This document shows, one piece after another, positions 49,181 through 62,294 of a stretch of 64,000 nucleotides of DNA. Position numbers and translations under genes: made by a program. This DNA comes from Ecdyonurus torrentis. Lineage: Eukaryota > Arthropoda > Insecta > Ephemeroptera > Heptageniidae. The stretch covers positions 22,240,874 through 22,304,873 of the forward strand of contig OX439127.1 of NCBI GenBank assembly GCA_949318235.1, in the 5' to 3' direction. Below the pieces are notes generated by a model. It worked only from the letters and a program-made list of their open reading frames with translations. It made no database searches and was not told where the DNA came from. Each line of letters opens with the position of its first letter. Position 1 is the first letter of the stretch.

Positions 49181-49896
49181 TTTGTATGAAACAGTATTTA
49201 AAAGCCAGTAAGTTTTGAGAACACTCAGGCATAACATTGCATGATTTTCAATTCTTGCAAATCTCTTAAAATCTCAAGTGATCTATTACTGTTATAATAT
49301 GCAAATGTATAGGCTAATTTGAATAACAGACTGAGAATATCGCTAGTCACTTGATAAATAAGATAAGAAAGAGTAAAGTTTTATATTAACATAATTTTTT
49401 GCAAGTTATGCTTAGAAATATTTCTCAGAAAATAATAGTGTAATCCATTATATATAATATACTAATATCATAAGTCCTAAAATACTATTTAGAGTACCAT
49501 TACTCTCCTTTATTGTTACATTTTTTTTGTTGCATGTTTGGGCTACAAATAGAAAAAAAGTTATGTAGAATTAATGAAAATTTTATCCCTTGATTTTAAT
49601 TTGTGAAATGAAATTCTTATGCACTATAATAATATTTATTACGTTCTAGGCAAAGACTTAAGTGTTAATTATCATGAAACTTGTTTCATTATTTTGAACT
49701 TATACCTGATATACATACATTATATTGTAAAAATTTACCTTACTACTAGGTATAGGACTATATTTTCAAGAAAGTGCAATTCAGAGTTTTTGTTTTTGGC
49801 ATTGGGTAAAATTTGCTTGGCCTGCTTAAATATGAATAATAATAAAATAAGTAAAAATAATAAATTGTTGGTGTGGAATATAACAGGCTTTCTGTA
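48208..49896. other. Non-coding, AT-rich
   Basis: No gene seen. Homopolymer tracts at 48750-48779 (A, then GA-rich to about 48830) and 49148-49176 (T). Confidence 0.5.
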
Positions 49897-50109
49897 CACA
49901 GTATATTATACAGTAGTCCATCTCCTATAGCGGGAATGTCAGATCGAATGTGCGCCATAATTCCGACTGGGTGAAGGTGGCAGAACTAGAAGCCGTAATT
50001 TGAAGTAATGTTACGTGTAGTTCTGACAACTTCACCCAGTCGGAATTATGGCGCGCATTCGATCTGACATTCCCGCTATGGGAGATGGACTACTGTATAA
50101 TATACTGTG
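49897..50109. mobile_element. Near-perfect 213-bp palindromic MITE
   Basis: Arms of about 85 bp with almost no mismatches. The inner boundary TA-CAGTAGTCCATCTCC / GGAGATGGACTACTG-TA suggests a TA-targeted Tc1/mariner-type MITE. The pairing also continues outward into CACAGTATATTA / TAATATACTGTG. No coding. Confidence 0.75.
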
Positions 50110-51104
50110 CTTTCTGTATTGATAAATCTTGTAAACTGTTAAAAATGTATTTTGGGTGACCTCTGTACAAAATTTGTTGGATTGATTTTTTTCTGTTATA
50201 TTTGACTCTAGAAAAATATGATATAGGCTAGAATTTACAGTGCTGTATGTATTTAATTGTTAATTTAAGACAAAGTAAGCGAGTTTGACTTGCTATTAAA
50301 GAAAAGCATCCCCGGAGAATTCATTTGTAGTATCGGGAAAAAAAAAAAAAAAAAAAAAAAAATGATGCAACATAAAGCTCTACAGAAAGAAGACAAAAGG
50401 CTCAAGGTTGTATTTATTTATTTTATTAATTTATTTTTGGCAGATTCAATGTATAAATTCTCTTGGGATGTAAATATTACAACTGAACAGCTGCAGCCAT
50501 CATGCTCATGGGATTGTTATTTCAAAAGGTGTGGCCTTAGTCTTACCTACATTTAACAAGTAATCAGTTGGCCAATGGTTAACTTTGGATGTGATGGCTG
50601 TATAGTGCTTTACTGCCTTTTTTTTTTACTCCAAACTGTAGAGACTGGAGATAAGAGATTGATAAAACAGATGTAAGGATATAATGTAAATATTTTTACA
50701 TGAAGTTTAAAATAATTACTGCCTTCTGCAGTTATTATTATATCTCAAACTTTACATTTACAGCGTTTCTATGTTGCCATCAAGGTCCTAAGTTAACTGA
50801 ACCGACATGGTTCTATAACAAAAAGTGCTTGTTGGTTGTAGGTTTTCTTTTATTTATTTATTTATTAACAATCCCAACAAATTACTGTTACAATATAGTG
50901 TCCTATATTGTATATTTGAATGAACATTTTACATTGTATTTTCTATAAAAATGGAACAGGGAAAATTGAATTTGTAATTTAAAGTGAAACCAATGATAGA
51001 ATAAAATAAATTGAAATTATTTCAAGCAACTGTCTGTGTTTTGATTTAATTAAGGAGAGAAGGGAGAGAGATCGAGTTTGTAAATAAGTTATCGTGTGTG
51101 TGTG

Positions 51105-51145
<41 letters not shown>

Positions 51146-52067
51146 GTACATATATTTATAATGTGTACGTGTGTGTGTGTATAAAGGCCATTTCAAGACT
51201 ATATCAATTAGCATAATAAAATAGAAAAAATAGAAACTATATATAGTTTTTATTTTTTATTAATAAACCACGTTGGTCTACATTTATTTGACAGTATTTT
51301 ATTAGTTATATAGGTATACCAACCACTTCTTAGTAGGTATATAATATTTTAGAACTATACCATAATAAATTATTATTAATAAGATATTATCATATAAGGG
51401 GGGGTGGGGGATACCATATTAATAATTTCACTGGCATTCAAAAATTAATTTAGATCACAAAAGGAGAATATTTGTCTATTCTTCCAAGCACTTTTTTTTT
51501 TTTTTTTTTTTTTAATAATTGGTCCTATGACATTAATGTTTTTATGACAGATAAACAGATAAAATATAAAATAAACTACTTTATAAATTACGGATTTTTT
51601 AATATTTTTAACATTTAATATGATATATTAAATGTATGACAATAAATCTCAAAAGTTTCCTTTTTGGCCGACATTATACAATGAGAAAAACAGGAGAAAA
51701 AGTTGGTGATATACTTTAGGTCATACAGCTACAGCAAAATGCTCTTAAATATTTTTTTAATTTTATTTTGAAAAAAATGCGCTGATCATGCATTCATTTG
51801 TGTATTTACAATCTCCGTCAAGTCGTCATTTCCGCAGCAGACATTTTTAACATTCTTATTTAATTGTTAAATTAATTTAAAAAATAAATAAATATAATGT
51901 TTTTAAAACTAAAAATATTTATTATTAAATATTAGAATATGTTTTTTGGAGATCACTGGTGTAAAATTGGGGAACTATACAACATGCGGCAGACAGTGTA
52001 GTCACATCCGGCGCGTAGTTATCTGAGTTGTGCAGCGGTTTTTCAGTGGCAAGGCAGGACAGTCACA
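50110..52067. other. Non-coding; 5' flank of the next gene
   Basis: AT-rich, with a 25-base A run near 50338-50362, (TA)n at 51105-51141 and a G-rich stretch at 51399-51410. The last ~90 bp before 52068 are GC-richer and read as a plausible 5' UTR. Confidence 0.5.
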
Positions 52068-55000
52068 ATGTCGGACCGAGAAAGTGGCGATGAACAGCCT
52101 CAGGGGCAAAGTACGTACGGTATTTATTATATTTTTAAATGTATAGAACAATAACTCATCTATTTATCAAATTATCAAGTGACATTCATTTGAAGTTAAA
52201 GTAAAAACTGTTAACTTTTGGTGCTCACTTTAGACAAGATGGCCGTTTGCCGAAATATTATTTGTATATTTTGGATTATTTACAACTTAATCATGGATTT
52301 AAATTTATTGTAATACACATTTTGGGTTATTTAAAAGCTTGGTAAATCATTTTGTATTGAGTCATATCTTCCAACTTTTTCAAATTCTATTCAAATTCGC
52401 AATATATATTGGTGTCTCTTTGGTTCTCATTGGTTCAACTTTTTCTCATACGACCTACTATAGGCCTACGTTCTCCAGCGGACACCTTCCAAACAAACAC
52501 GTGTCATAATTTAGATGTGAAAACTGCAAAGTGGTCTGCTTAATTTAGAGAGACATTAGTTATAGCTTGTCAAAGATGTCATGTTAGTTTTGTTGATTGC
52601 ATATGCCAAACCCAAAATTCAAAACAAAATGTGACCATACCAACAGATGATCCACTCTTTTTTTTATAGTAATATGACAAAAACCTATAGGCCTGTTTTT
52701 TTTTTCACTGACAGTTAAATCTGAACAACTACACAATATATCTACATACAGTCCATTCTTATTTTGTAGATCAATTTGTCATTTGATCATTTTCCAAAGC
52801 TTATTATATTTATCAACTCGTTTTGACACAAACATCGCCCCCTCCCCCCCTTTTTTTTTCTTTGCATGAACTAAATAAACTATAATATATTGGCTGACTC
52901 TAATATAGGTAAGGGGTTATAATCACTCGATAGTTTTCCACGACTTTTAGTGTAGGTATAGGATCATGAAAATTACACTGATAATTGAGATACATGTTAT
53001 TTTAAGGTTGAAAACTTATAAGGGTGTTGACAAATTGCCAATTGCTATTCATACATATAAAGTATTAAAAGTATATAATATAATATTATATACCAGAGGT
53101 TCTAGATTAATAATTTAAAACTTCTGGCATACCTATAAAACGCATTAACATAGTGCATTTTTTCCATTTTTATTCTCAACGCTTTTCTAGCTTTAACAAA
53201 TATTTCGCGTGATACATCGAAAGTTGTTGCTATATGTATACATAATTTTAGAATCGAAGGGCATTTTTTTCACCGGATACTTATCCATTTTATTTCTGAT
53301 TTAGTAGAAAATGTCAGGACAAAGTGTCATATAAAGTCCGTAGTAAATACTAAGTTTACACTCCTCCCGATTAAATCTGACCGAAACGTTAATGTCTCCA
53401 AATGTTAAATATATGAGGAAACTTTAATGCGAGCGGTCAGATTTATTTGGGAGGAGTGTACCCTATACTCTCACTCTGTTAGAATTCTATATAACCATGG
53501 CTGAGAGGTCACAATTGCAATTTAACTGCATGTTATTTGAGCAAGGTTTTCAAAGGTTTTGGTGAGAGTATTGAGTATTTTCTAGGGACTTTAGTGTCAT
53601 ATAAATATGTTATGCCAAATATATACTTATTGGTTTATCAAATAGTATCTGTTTGTTGTAAATTCATATATATATATTTGTTGGTTGAATTTTACTTTGA
53701 AACAGTTTGGTGACGTTCTGAAAGATCTCTTAAAAGCCGTTGTATTATTGGCTTCATGGTACACACAATTGTGACAATATATTTTAAATGAGAAAAATGT
53801 GCTTAAGTTAAAATAGTAAATTATGTTATCACAATCAAGTGTACTGTGAGAATCATGATATAATTTGGTGATTTGGAAATTTATATTGAATTTAGATAGG
53901 AGGAAAATATATTTCTGGGGTTTAATACTTTGAAATTAGATATACCCTATTCTGAAAGAACTTTTAATTTTGAAGGTGAAACTATTCCATAAATACATTA
54001 CTGCATATATAAATATATGTAGATGAAGCAATACATAAATGCATTACTAATGTAAAATTCACTTGCACATATTCTAAGCAAAAACTTAAATCATTTTGCT
54101 TCAATTGCTCCGTCTCATGAATTGTATACCACTTTTTGTGATAAATGGGATCATTGTGGTACAAAAGAACAACATCTAACTAATGTGACATATAATGTCA
54201 TTAATGTGAACATATTTGTTTGATCTTTTTTTTTTTTCCTTTTTTTTTTTTCCTTTTTTTTTTCTTCACTTCTATACTCATTAAATTTCAACAAGATTGT
54301 CTCTATATATGGCAAACATACAGTACATTCTTTATAAGACGAAGATGTTATTCTGTTTACACTTAACACCAAATGTTATTTTCATGAAAGAGTTTAACAC
54401 TGCACTTTTTTTTATTGTTATTTCTTTGAACTCAAAGCTCTAGAATAGAAGGGTTGTTATACCTTTATCTAAAGTTTCTTAAAATGTTATAATTATAATT
54501 TCATCTCTGTTTTTAAATGCTGTTCATGATTCAGTAGAGACTTAATTTAATTGAAAAATGGACAAATGAGTAAATGCTTTTCTTCTAATATCTAATTATT
54601 CATAATTAATGTATTAAATTAACGTAATGGTATGATTTAATCATCACTTGACCATCATCACAAAATTGATGAGGCTAATTTTGTATCTTGTCTCCACTGT
54701 TGTTAATGTGTTACCCTACACCGTCTTTGTTTTAATCGAAAGAGAGGAAGATTGATCCACTTATAACTATAGTTTACATAACAAATTTTGAACTATATGG
54801 ATGAGATAGAACATTTTAAATCGCTAGGAGAGGAACACTAAAGTTTCAAAAATATATAATTTTTAATAGTTTATGGTATTCATTATGCTGTAATGATTAT
54901 TATTTTTATTGATATTTGTTGATTTTTATTTGCATCTCTTTTCAAATTTTTAATTGATAGAAAAGTAATGTAATTTCCTATATATAGATAGTCGTTTTAC

Positions 55001-56588
55001 TTGTTGCACAGTGCTGCCACTCAGTAGGTTAATTGATGGCCATTTTTTAATTAACAACTACTAAAGGGTGGGGGAATCAAAAGAACAAAGAGAATAGTAT
55101 ATTGTATTGAAAATGTATCTGTAATCAAATTAATATTTTCCAACTGCCCAAATACACATGTGCCCTAAAGAATTTTATGCAGTATTTTGACGGTATGAAC
55201 TATGTTAAAATATAGTAAATTAATAGGAGCAATAGAGGAAACCAGCAAAGACCTTTCCATTGTTCAAAGGAGCCCTATATTTTCGTGAAAAAAAAATATA
55301 TATTGCTTGCATAGAGGTAATAAAAAACACATGGGATAGCTTTCGGCACAAGACTCCGAGTGAAAAGAAAAATGTGTGTATGCGAACACGTGTGCCTTTG
55401 TCAGTCCTTATAGAATTTAAAAACTACCCCCCTATAGGGTCTATGCATTCATGTTAAAGTCGCCGCCATGTTGGATAACACAATAACATGGGTAATATAG
55501 GGAAAAAAATCATTTTGCCAGTTTAAAAACTATGCAATATTTTTGAGAGTTTGGATGTTGTAAATATGTTAAATTAGTATCTCAAGTATGTGAGAAAAAT
55601 ATCAATAACAAAAAATTAAACGATTTCCCAAAGAAAATTGGCTTAAATGAAGTTTGTCCTATGCTGAGCAATGTTATGCACTACTCCAGTATGGCCTCAA
55701 AGCGCAATAAATATGACGTCATCCGCATACACCCTATACTGTAAAATGTCGAGTGTTTTACCAATATGTTTTTTATTATCACCGTGCTACCACTATGTTT
55801 CACCAAACTATAGGATATCTCTTCAATTATGATGTGGCTCTTGCTGGTGTCTCCCAACCTTTTCATTTAAATTTTGTATGCCCAACCGCGATTGTTTATT
55901 TTCCTTAATTTACCCTATTTCAAACTTATTTCTTACCCTCGTCTTCTGTAAAGGAGAGAGCATGATCAAAGGAAGTTATCTTATTGTTACTGGTATATAT
56001 ATATATATATATTTTTTTTATTCAACTTAAATAATTAATACGTTCTTTAACATCTCAATTTTTCAATACTCTTGTAACTAGTTGTTACATCCAAAACTTG
56101 GGAAAAAATATCAATGCATTGGTAGTTATGTGCGTCAAAGTATTAAAACGTGTGTCTATAATTTTGACCATAAGTATTGATGGGTCAAGTATTTACTGTC
56201 GCTACTAATTTTTTTGTCGCTTATTCATTCATGTATGTTTAAATATAAGCATATATTAACTTATGAGAAAAAAATACAAAAACATTTAGAAGTTTTAATG
56301 ATTTAATATAGAAATAATTTATGAATATATAATTATGTATGCAATTTTTAAATATATATAAGCAAGTTTTTAATGCTTCAGCTATATAAAGTTGTTTTTG
56401 TGTATCTGCCTATGCAGATTTTGCAATGATGTAAATACACTACGATTACGTAAGTTTTGTAAGTTTTGTACGATGTACGTAAGTTTTGGAAAAAACAAAT
56501 AAATTTACTAATCTTTTCTTAGTGTCTGTTGCAGAGTATGATCGGGGTAGCGGCATTGAGGGAGCGGGAAGTTCAGAATTTGAGTCTG
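52068..56588 (+). CDS. Start of an unrecognised gene (two exons, incomplete)
   Basis: Exon 52068-52110 opens ATGTCGGACCGAGAAAGTGG and ends before GTACGT. Exon 56535-56588 follows a TGTTGCAG acceptor and ends before GTAAGT. Joined, they give about 33 residues starting MSDRESGDEQPQGQK and continuing YDRGSGIEGAGSSEFES, then a split Gly/Asp codon. Phase agrees, and both parts are acidic and Ser/Gly-rich, as in disordered N-termini of nuclear proteins. I do not recognise the family. A weaker third exon could be 59099-59127 (reads DVRNNDSESS). Exon 2 lies between the inverted family D arms. The rest of the gene must lie beyond 64000 or be missed. Confidence 0.45.
53359..53458. repeat. TA-flanked hairpin MITE
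   Basis: CACTCCTCCCGATTAAATCT at the left pairs with a right end GGGAGGAGTG. TA is at both outer borders (53357-53358, 53459-53460). 100 bp, single copy here, inside the first intron of the putative gene. Confidence 0.65.
55436..55733 (+). repeat. Family D arm, left
   Basis: Begins AGGGTCTATGCATTCATGTT and ends past ATATGACGTCAT. It matches one arm of 5673-6360. Oriented as the left end of a larger inverted pair with 60268-60562. Confidence 0.75.
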
Positions 56589-57975
56589 GTAAGTGTGATT
56601 TCACTCTCATAATATTAATTGTGTTCAGATCCCAAAAAGTTGAAAATAATTGCCACTGTTTATTCTTACAATTTTTGTAAGTCAACAAAAGTTTTTGTTT
56701 GCTTGACTTTCATATAATATAGCGTAACTTTTTTACTAAAAAAATATTTGGATAGAGAGTTGATGGTCAAGAATGGTAATAAATAAATAATAAATATATT
56801 TCTAAAATAAAAGCATTTGTTGAAAATTTCAGAAACGTGGTGGTCTTGGTTTATGTAATAATAGAAAACAATTTTATATCTCATGTATAGGACAGATAAA
56901 TTATTTTTATTACCTTCAGATGAAGCAATAAAAATACACTGTGCAAACTTCGCAAGCACTTATAAGTATTGGTTTCTCATTCTGGGGTAAAAAAACAAAC
57001 AAACCACAATTATATTATCTTCGCTCTGTGTGATTTTTTATTTTATTTTTTTATGTAAGTCCATAATTTTTCGATTACGCAGGGGTGAAGTGGAAATTAT
57101 AAAATAATACACCGTGACACGTTATTATTTATCACTATTATTATTTGTAGTAAAATTATATGACTGACTAAACCCAAACTCGCTCAGTACCTGCGTTAAT
57201 TAGGGAACTTTCAGTGTTAAATTTTAAATTAGCATCAATCGTTCCAACAAAATGAAATCAAAATTAATTTTAACGTACAGATTAATAATTTAATTCTATC
57301 AAAGTCCTTGGTTTTATCTATTCATTTTACATTTTTTTCCCTTTGATTTACAATTATTATTTTGTGAAACAATGATGGGATAATCTTTTGATATTTGTGG
57401 TCAGGTACTGAGCAAGTTTCAAATTTGTAAATTCGCTGCTTCGTGTTGAAAATACTGATAAATTTCAATATGACTGTTTTCTTGATTTCAAATTGGTAAT
57501 TGGTCTTAAAAATATTTTTGAGACATTATATCCGGGGTATGTTGTATGAAAATATGCTATCATACTGCAAACTTAGTTACAGGCAAGGTATCAATTGCCT
57601 TCAGGCTGAAATACCAGACTAGTGTAAAACAGGTTTAAATGAATGGCATTCAAAATAAAACAAAAATTGTCTTCGCCTGATTAAATATTACAGACCTTTT
57701 ACGCAAAAAAGAAAAAAATATATATTATTTTTATTTTATAGACATCTCTTTTGTACAAAATTATTTAACGGAAGCGTGTGTCACAAAACTGTACTTGTAG
57801 TATTAGGACATTTGTTTCAACTGTAAGTTCTATCAATTGAAAATTGGTTAATGAATCGTTTTAAATATTCCATAGCATTTAATGAGCGGCGAGTTGTTTG
57901 ATAATTTGATTAGTGCTGTAGAGAGAGCAACTGTTGTGGAGTACTTTTGCTGTATTTTATTCCTTTTTTTTTTCG

Positions 57976-58029
57976 TCTATGTCTGTCCGTCAGTCTGTCT
58001 GTCTTTGTCTCTGTCTCTCTCTCTCTCTC
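57976..58029. repeat. GTCT/CT microsatellite
   Basis: Degenerate GTCT repeats pass into (CT)n. Low-complexity only. Confidence 0.85.
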
Positions 58030-58150
58030 GTTTGCAACCACACCATAACGAATTTGGTGGCGCGTTGTGCTGTTTTATTTCGATTTTTACGTCACAACAT
58101 CCAACACGTGGAGACAGCATTCACTTGCTTGGCTTGCCGACATTCGCCAC

Positions 58151-58151
<1 letters not shown>

Positions 58152-58192
<41 letters not shown>
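58152..58192. repeat. Poly-A tract, 41 bases
   Basis: Uninterrupted A. No AATAAA signal precedes it, and the ~200 bp upstream are GC-richer than the surroundings, which leaves a decayed retroposed sequence possible. Confidence 0.85.
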
Positions 58193-58193
<1 letters not shown>

Positions 58194-58933
58194 GAATAGT
58201 GTACTGTATAACATATAAATTTACTGCAAGTAAGCCTAGAATATGTTTGCCAATTTCGTTTATGTGTTATTTGTAAATTGTGATATCGTAGCACTTGTTG
58301 GCACGTGTTAAATTTTACAATTTAAATACTAAAAAATGTCATCATATTTTATGCAAAGGTCTAATCAGAGGAGAAAGGAAATAATAATACGGTCAAATGA
58401 ATCATATTGTATGTATTACTGATCTGTTTTTAGTCACTCGAGTTTTGTAATTGAAATTTTGAAATACGTCTATTAGTGCAAATATGCTTTATAAATTATA
58501 AATTGTGTATTAAATTTACGAAAAATATATTACGCGTAAATTATAGGGAATTTCTTCTTAGCGGATACATTTAAATCAATATAATATATTGCATGTTAAA
58601 ATTAATTATGATTAGGTTCAAATATTAAAACGCGTCCTATTTTTTTCTTTTAGCTTGTCGTTGAATTAAATAAAATAGTTATAATAATAATAAAAAAACC
58701 AGACTGTAATGGAAACTTGTTTGTCACTATCAACATAAGCGTATGGGAAAAGAATAGTGCCTTTTGTATGTAAATTATTCGCTCAGCGTCGTGTTCCAAG
58801 ATATACGATACAGTAAGAAGCATTCATGCGATGTGATATGTTTACAATTTACAGGCAGCGCTTCTGTACGCTAGATGAACTGCAGCTGCACTTGATAGTA
58901 GTAAATATTTTTGCAATAGTAATCTTTGTCGTC

Positions 58934-58934
<1 letters not shown>

Positions 58935-58998
<64 letters not shown>
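58935..58998. repeat. Poly-T tract, ~64 bases
   Basis: The longest homopolymer in the window. The length is likely imprecise in any assembly. Confidence 0.9.
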
Positions 58999-58999
<1 letters not shown>

Positions 59000-60059
59000 T
59001 TAACTTATTTATTCATGGATATTAATTTTTAAGAACCATGAAAGTTAATACTACTTTAATGAATTTTCAGTACCTAAATAGTAAGTTATATTTTGCAGAC
59101 GTCAGAAATAATGACAGTGAGAGTTCAGTAATTTATATAGGGGTTAAATCCCTGCCGTATGTGGCCCGATTATTTTATACTAATATTTTTATTTTTCATA
59201 TATTTTCATGTATATTTGCATTTTACGTATTTGTTTTGTAATTGTCATAACAATTTACAAATTTTGAAGTACTAGGTTTATTTGATATTGGTTTTATAGT
59301 TTTATTTTGATCATTGTTAATATTAAGATTATTTATTTACATATTATTATTTTGGTGTGGTAAAAAAAAAAAAAAAATTAAATAATTACTGATACTGTTC
59401 GTCTTGACCCTCAAACTACATTGCGTGCAACAGATTTTGATTCAATTTACATAAATTACGATCCCATACAGCAGATAACAAAAATAAAGAATAAAAAAGA
59501 TCATACATTTATGCATACGTATTGAACAAAAGCCTCGAACCAATCTTAGATTTTCCAAGATGCTTATATTATTATAATATTAAAGTATTTATACCAGAAG
59601 AAAAAGATGAAAAAACAAAAAAGTTCATCTTTATGACATTGAAGTGTGTTCAAAATGAATGAACAACGTAAAAGTTAATCATTATTATTATTTTTTACAT
59701 ATTGATTGATTTTATTGATTTATAATATTATTATTATTTCTGTAATTAACTATTAACTGTTTTTAGCAACTGAAATAATATTGCTCAGGGTTAGAAAGCA
59801 TTTAAACAAGATAATCCTAATGTTTAAATTAAATACATATAATGGATACAGATAAAATATTGAACTCTTACTTAATCATTCTATTTTATTAATCTGAGTT
59901 TATTGAAATAAAAAATATTTAGATTATAATATATTTATATTATCATATTTCATAAATAAAATAGTTTATTAAATAAACTGCACTTTTACTCCATGCTGGA
60001 AACAAATACTTTTACTATTATGCACGAGTTGTTATGTACCCAGGATTTTAAGGCTCTTT

Positions 60060-60082
60060 ATTGACCCAGGCAGTTCATAGTA
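60060..60082 (+). repeat. 23-bp repeat unit, copy 1
   Basis: ATTGACCCAGGCAGTTCATA continues GTA. An exact second copy is at 63909-63931, where it runs straight into a poly-A/(AAT)n tail. Confidence 0.7.
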
Positions 60083-60267
60083 GCAATTATAGTTACACAA
60101 CAAGCATTGGTCTTGTCAAACTTAAAATTAAATTTACATAATATATAGAACAGTTGTACTATAATATAATGAACAAAGACAATGAATTACACAACTAACG
60201 TAAGTACATACGTAATAAATAAACATATTATAATGAAGTATTTGTGAAACGTGTGTTATCATCAGTA

Positions 60268-60562
60268 TCCTCATGACATCATATTTAATGCGCTTGGAGG
60301 CCATACTGGAGTAGTGAATAACATTGCTCAGCATAGGACAACCTTTGTGTAAGGCAAATTTCTTTGGAAAGTAGGTTAACTTTTTTGTTATTGTTATTTT
60401 TCTCACATACTTGAGATACTAATTCAACATATTAACAACATCAATGCTCTCAAAAATATTGCATAGTGTTTTTAAACTGGCAAAATGAGTTATTTTCCTA
60501 TGCCACCCATATTATTGAGTTATCCAACATGGCGTCGACTTAAACATGAATGCATACACCCT
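60268..60562 (-). repeat. Family D arm, right
   Basis: Contains GCGCTTGGAGGCCATACTGG and ends CATGAATGCATACACCCT. It is the inverse of the arm at 55436-55733. TAT follows it (60563-60565), matching the TAT before the left arm (55433-55435). Confidence 0.75.
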
Positions 60563-60859
60563 TATTCCAAAGTTGTACGGGAGGTGAACATCAAAACATC
60601 GATGTCATCTATTTTTGAATCTCTACCAAAAAAAGGATCCTAAAGTATAATATTATATATTATTATAGTACATATTATATTCTTAATAATAATAATAATT
60701 AACAGCTTTGATTGGGCGAAATCAGGCGTACAGCCTGTCAATTTATCCCAACTGTTTCACAGTATTGTCAGTTACAATTCTTGTTAGTAGCATTAAATAT
60801 ATAACTTTTAACAAATTTAAATAATTTTATTGGCAATTTTTAATTACAATTTGATCATT

Positions 60860-61160
60860 TACCGAGCTGTTACGGCCGACTGGTGACGTGTGACGTGTGA
60901 GAGCACAACACATTGCACGATGCATGTTTACATGCATTCCATGACGACGCACAGCATTCGGGAGGTGCATGATCGATGTGATTGCACTGACCATTCTGCC
61001 TAGACGTTTCCATGGTTTCTCTAGGCTGTCATCGCAAATGCCGGGCTATGTACTTATTGTTAGGCCGTGGCCGGCCCGTGTGTGTTTTTCCATTGATTAG
61101 AAAGTCCTTACCTGTCGATAAGACAATGTCTTGACTCGGATTGGGGTTGGTGTAGCACAA
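60860..61160. other. GC-richer island, function unknown
   Basis: Markedly richer in G+C than the surroundings, with repeated GACGTGTGA and a palindromic ATGCATGT-TT-ACATGCAT near 60920-60938 that contains a TGTTTAC forkhead-like site. No ORF or RNA fold was recognised. It could be a promoter or enhancer. Confidence 0.35.
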
Positions 61161-61178
61161 TAATACATTATGGCAAGT

Positions 61179-61181
<3 letters not shown>

Positions 61182-61218
<37 letters not shown>
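61182..61218. repeat. (TA)n microsatellite
   Basis: About 37 bp of TA. Confidence 0.95.
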
Positions 61219-61223
<5 letters not shown>

Positions 61224-61348
61224 TTAATTTAATTTAAATTTCTTTTCACTTAAATTGTATTAATAATTGAGAATATATAATTCTACACTTGATATTTTTG
61301 TAAGAAACAAAATGTTATTAATACTATGGTACAACGCGGACGGGCGAC

Positions 61349-61380
<32 letters not shown>

Positions 61381-61547
61381 TTTTGCGTTTTAATTTTGTC
61401 AAACCAGCCGTCAATATATTCTCCTCCCCTTACACAGACAAAAATAAATACGTAATAATTATGCTAGCTCAATGCATTACATCATAACTGATAGTTTATT
61501 GAATAGGGATTATACGCCATATACAGTATAATAATTAAGATGTTCAA

Positions 61548-62294
61548 GAGCTGTAAAAAACTTGAAAATTCTTTAGACCGAGTTGAAAACTTTTAGACCG
61601 GTTTGACTCGAAACTCGGTTTCAGCTTGAAATCGAGCTATAAAACTCGAAAACGAGCCAAAGTTCGAAAATCAAGCTAAAAATCGAAAAATCGACAAGTT
61701 TTTCGAGCCCAAATAGAAAAGCTGGTTGATTTTTTTTTAAAAAGTCTTATTTCAAGGATAAATTAGTAAATTAATTTACATAAATACTTAATTTTATTTT
61801 AAAATGATCCAGTATGTTAAACTATTTAAAATTTGGTATGATAATGTGCATTAATTGTTCTAATTTTATTTTATGTTACGCATTTTGCAACATGCCAACG
61901 TCAATTTATATATAAAATAGACCAATGGCCATCTTTTATATTTTTTTCTTTTCTTTAAAATTTTTATTATTATTATTTGCATTTGAAATTAAACAATAAT
62001 ACCTGCAGCACAATTAACATTAATAACTACTGTTGTTTGAGATGTGTTGACAACGACATCCTGTGAAAACCCTTAAAGCATCTTAATTATCACAACAACA
62101 AAATGTTTTTGGACCGATTTTAATTAAATAGTTCGTATATTTTGACGACTCGTTTACGGTCTCAACTCGAGCTGGCTTGTTTTCGAGCTGAATACTCGAA
62201 AAAGCTCGAAACCCGGTTTATTTGGTTCTTTGAAACCGAATACTCGAAAATGTTGGACCGAGTTCGAGTTCAGCTCGGTTTCAATTTACAGCTC
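61548..62294. repeat. 747-bp element with TCGAGCT-rich ends
   Basis: Terminal GAGCTGTAAA and TTTACAGCTC pair. The ~150 bp inside each end are packed with CTCGAAA, TTCGAGC and ACCGAGTT motifs in both orientations. The AT-rich centre is non-coding. This subterminal-repeat layout is typical of hAT-like non-autonomous elements, but I see no 8-bp target duplication. Confidence 0.5.

Noticed and set aside
57882..58218. Frames over the GTCT/CT repeat and poly-A
   Set aside because: They consist of low-complexity Ser/Leu and Lys runs with no family resemblance or splice context.
58851..58874. Possible third exon after TTTACAG at 58854
   Set aside because: In the required phase it gives six codons and a stop with no further support. 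59099-59127 is a slightly better but still weak candidate.
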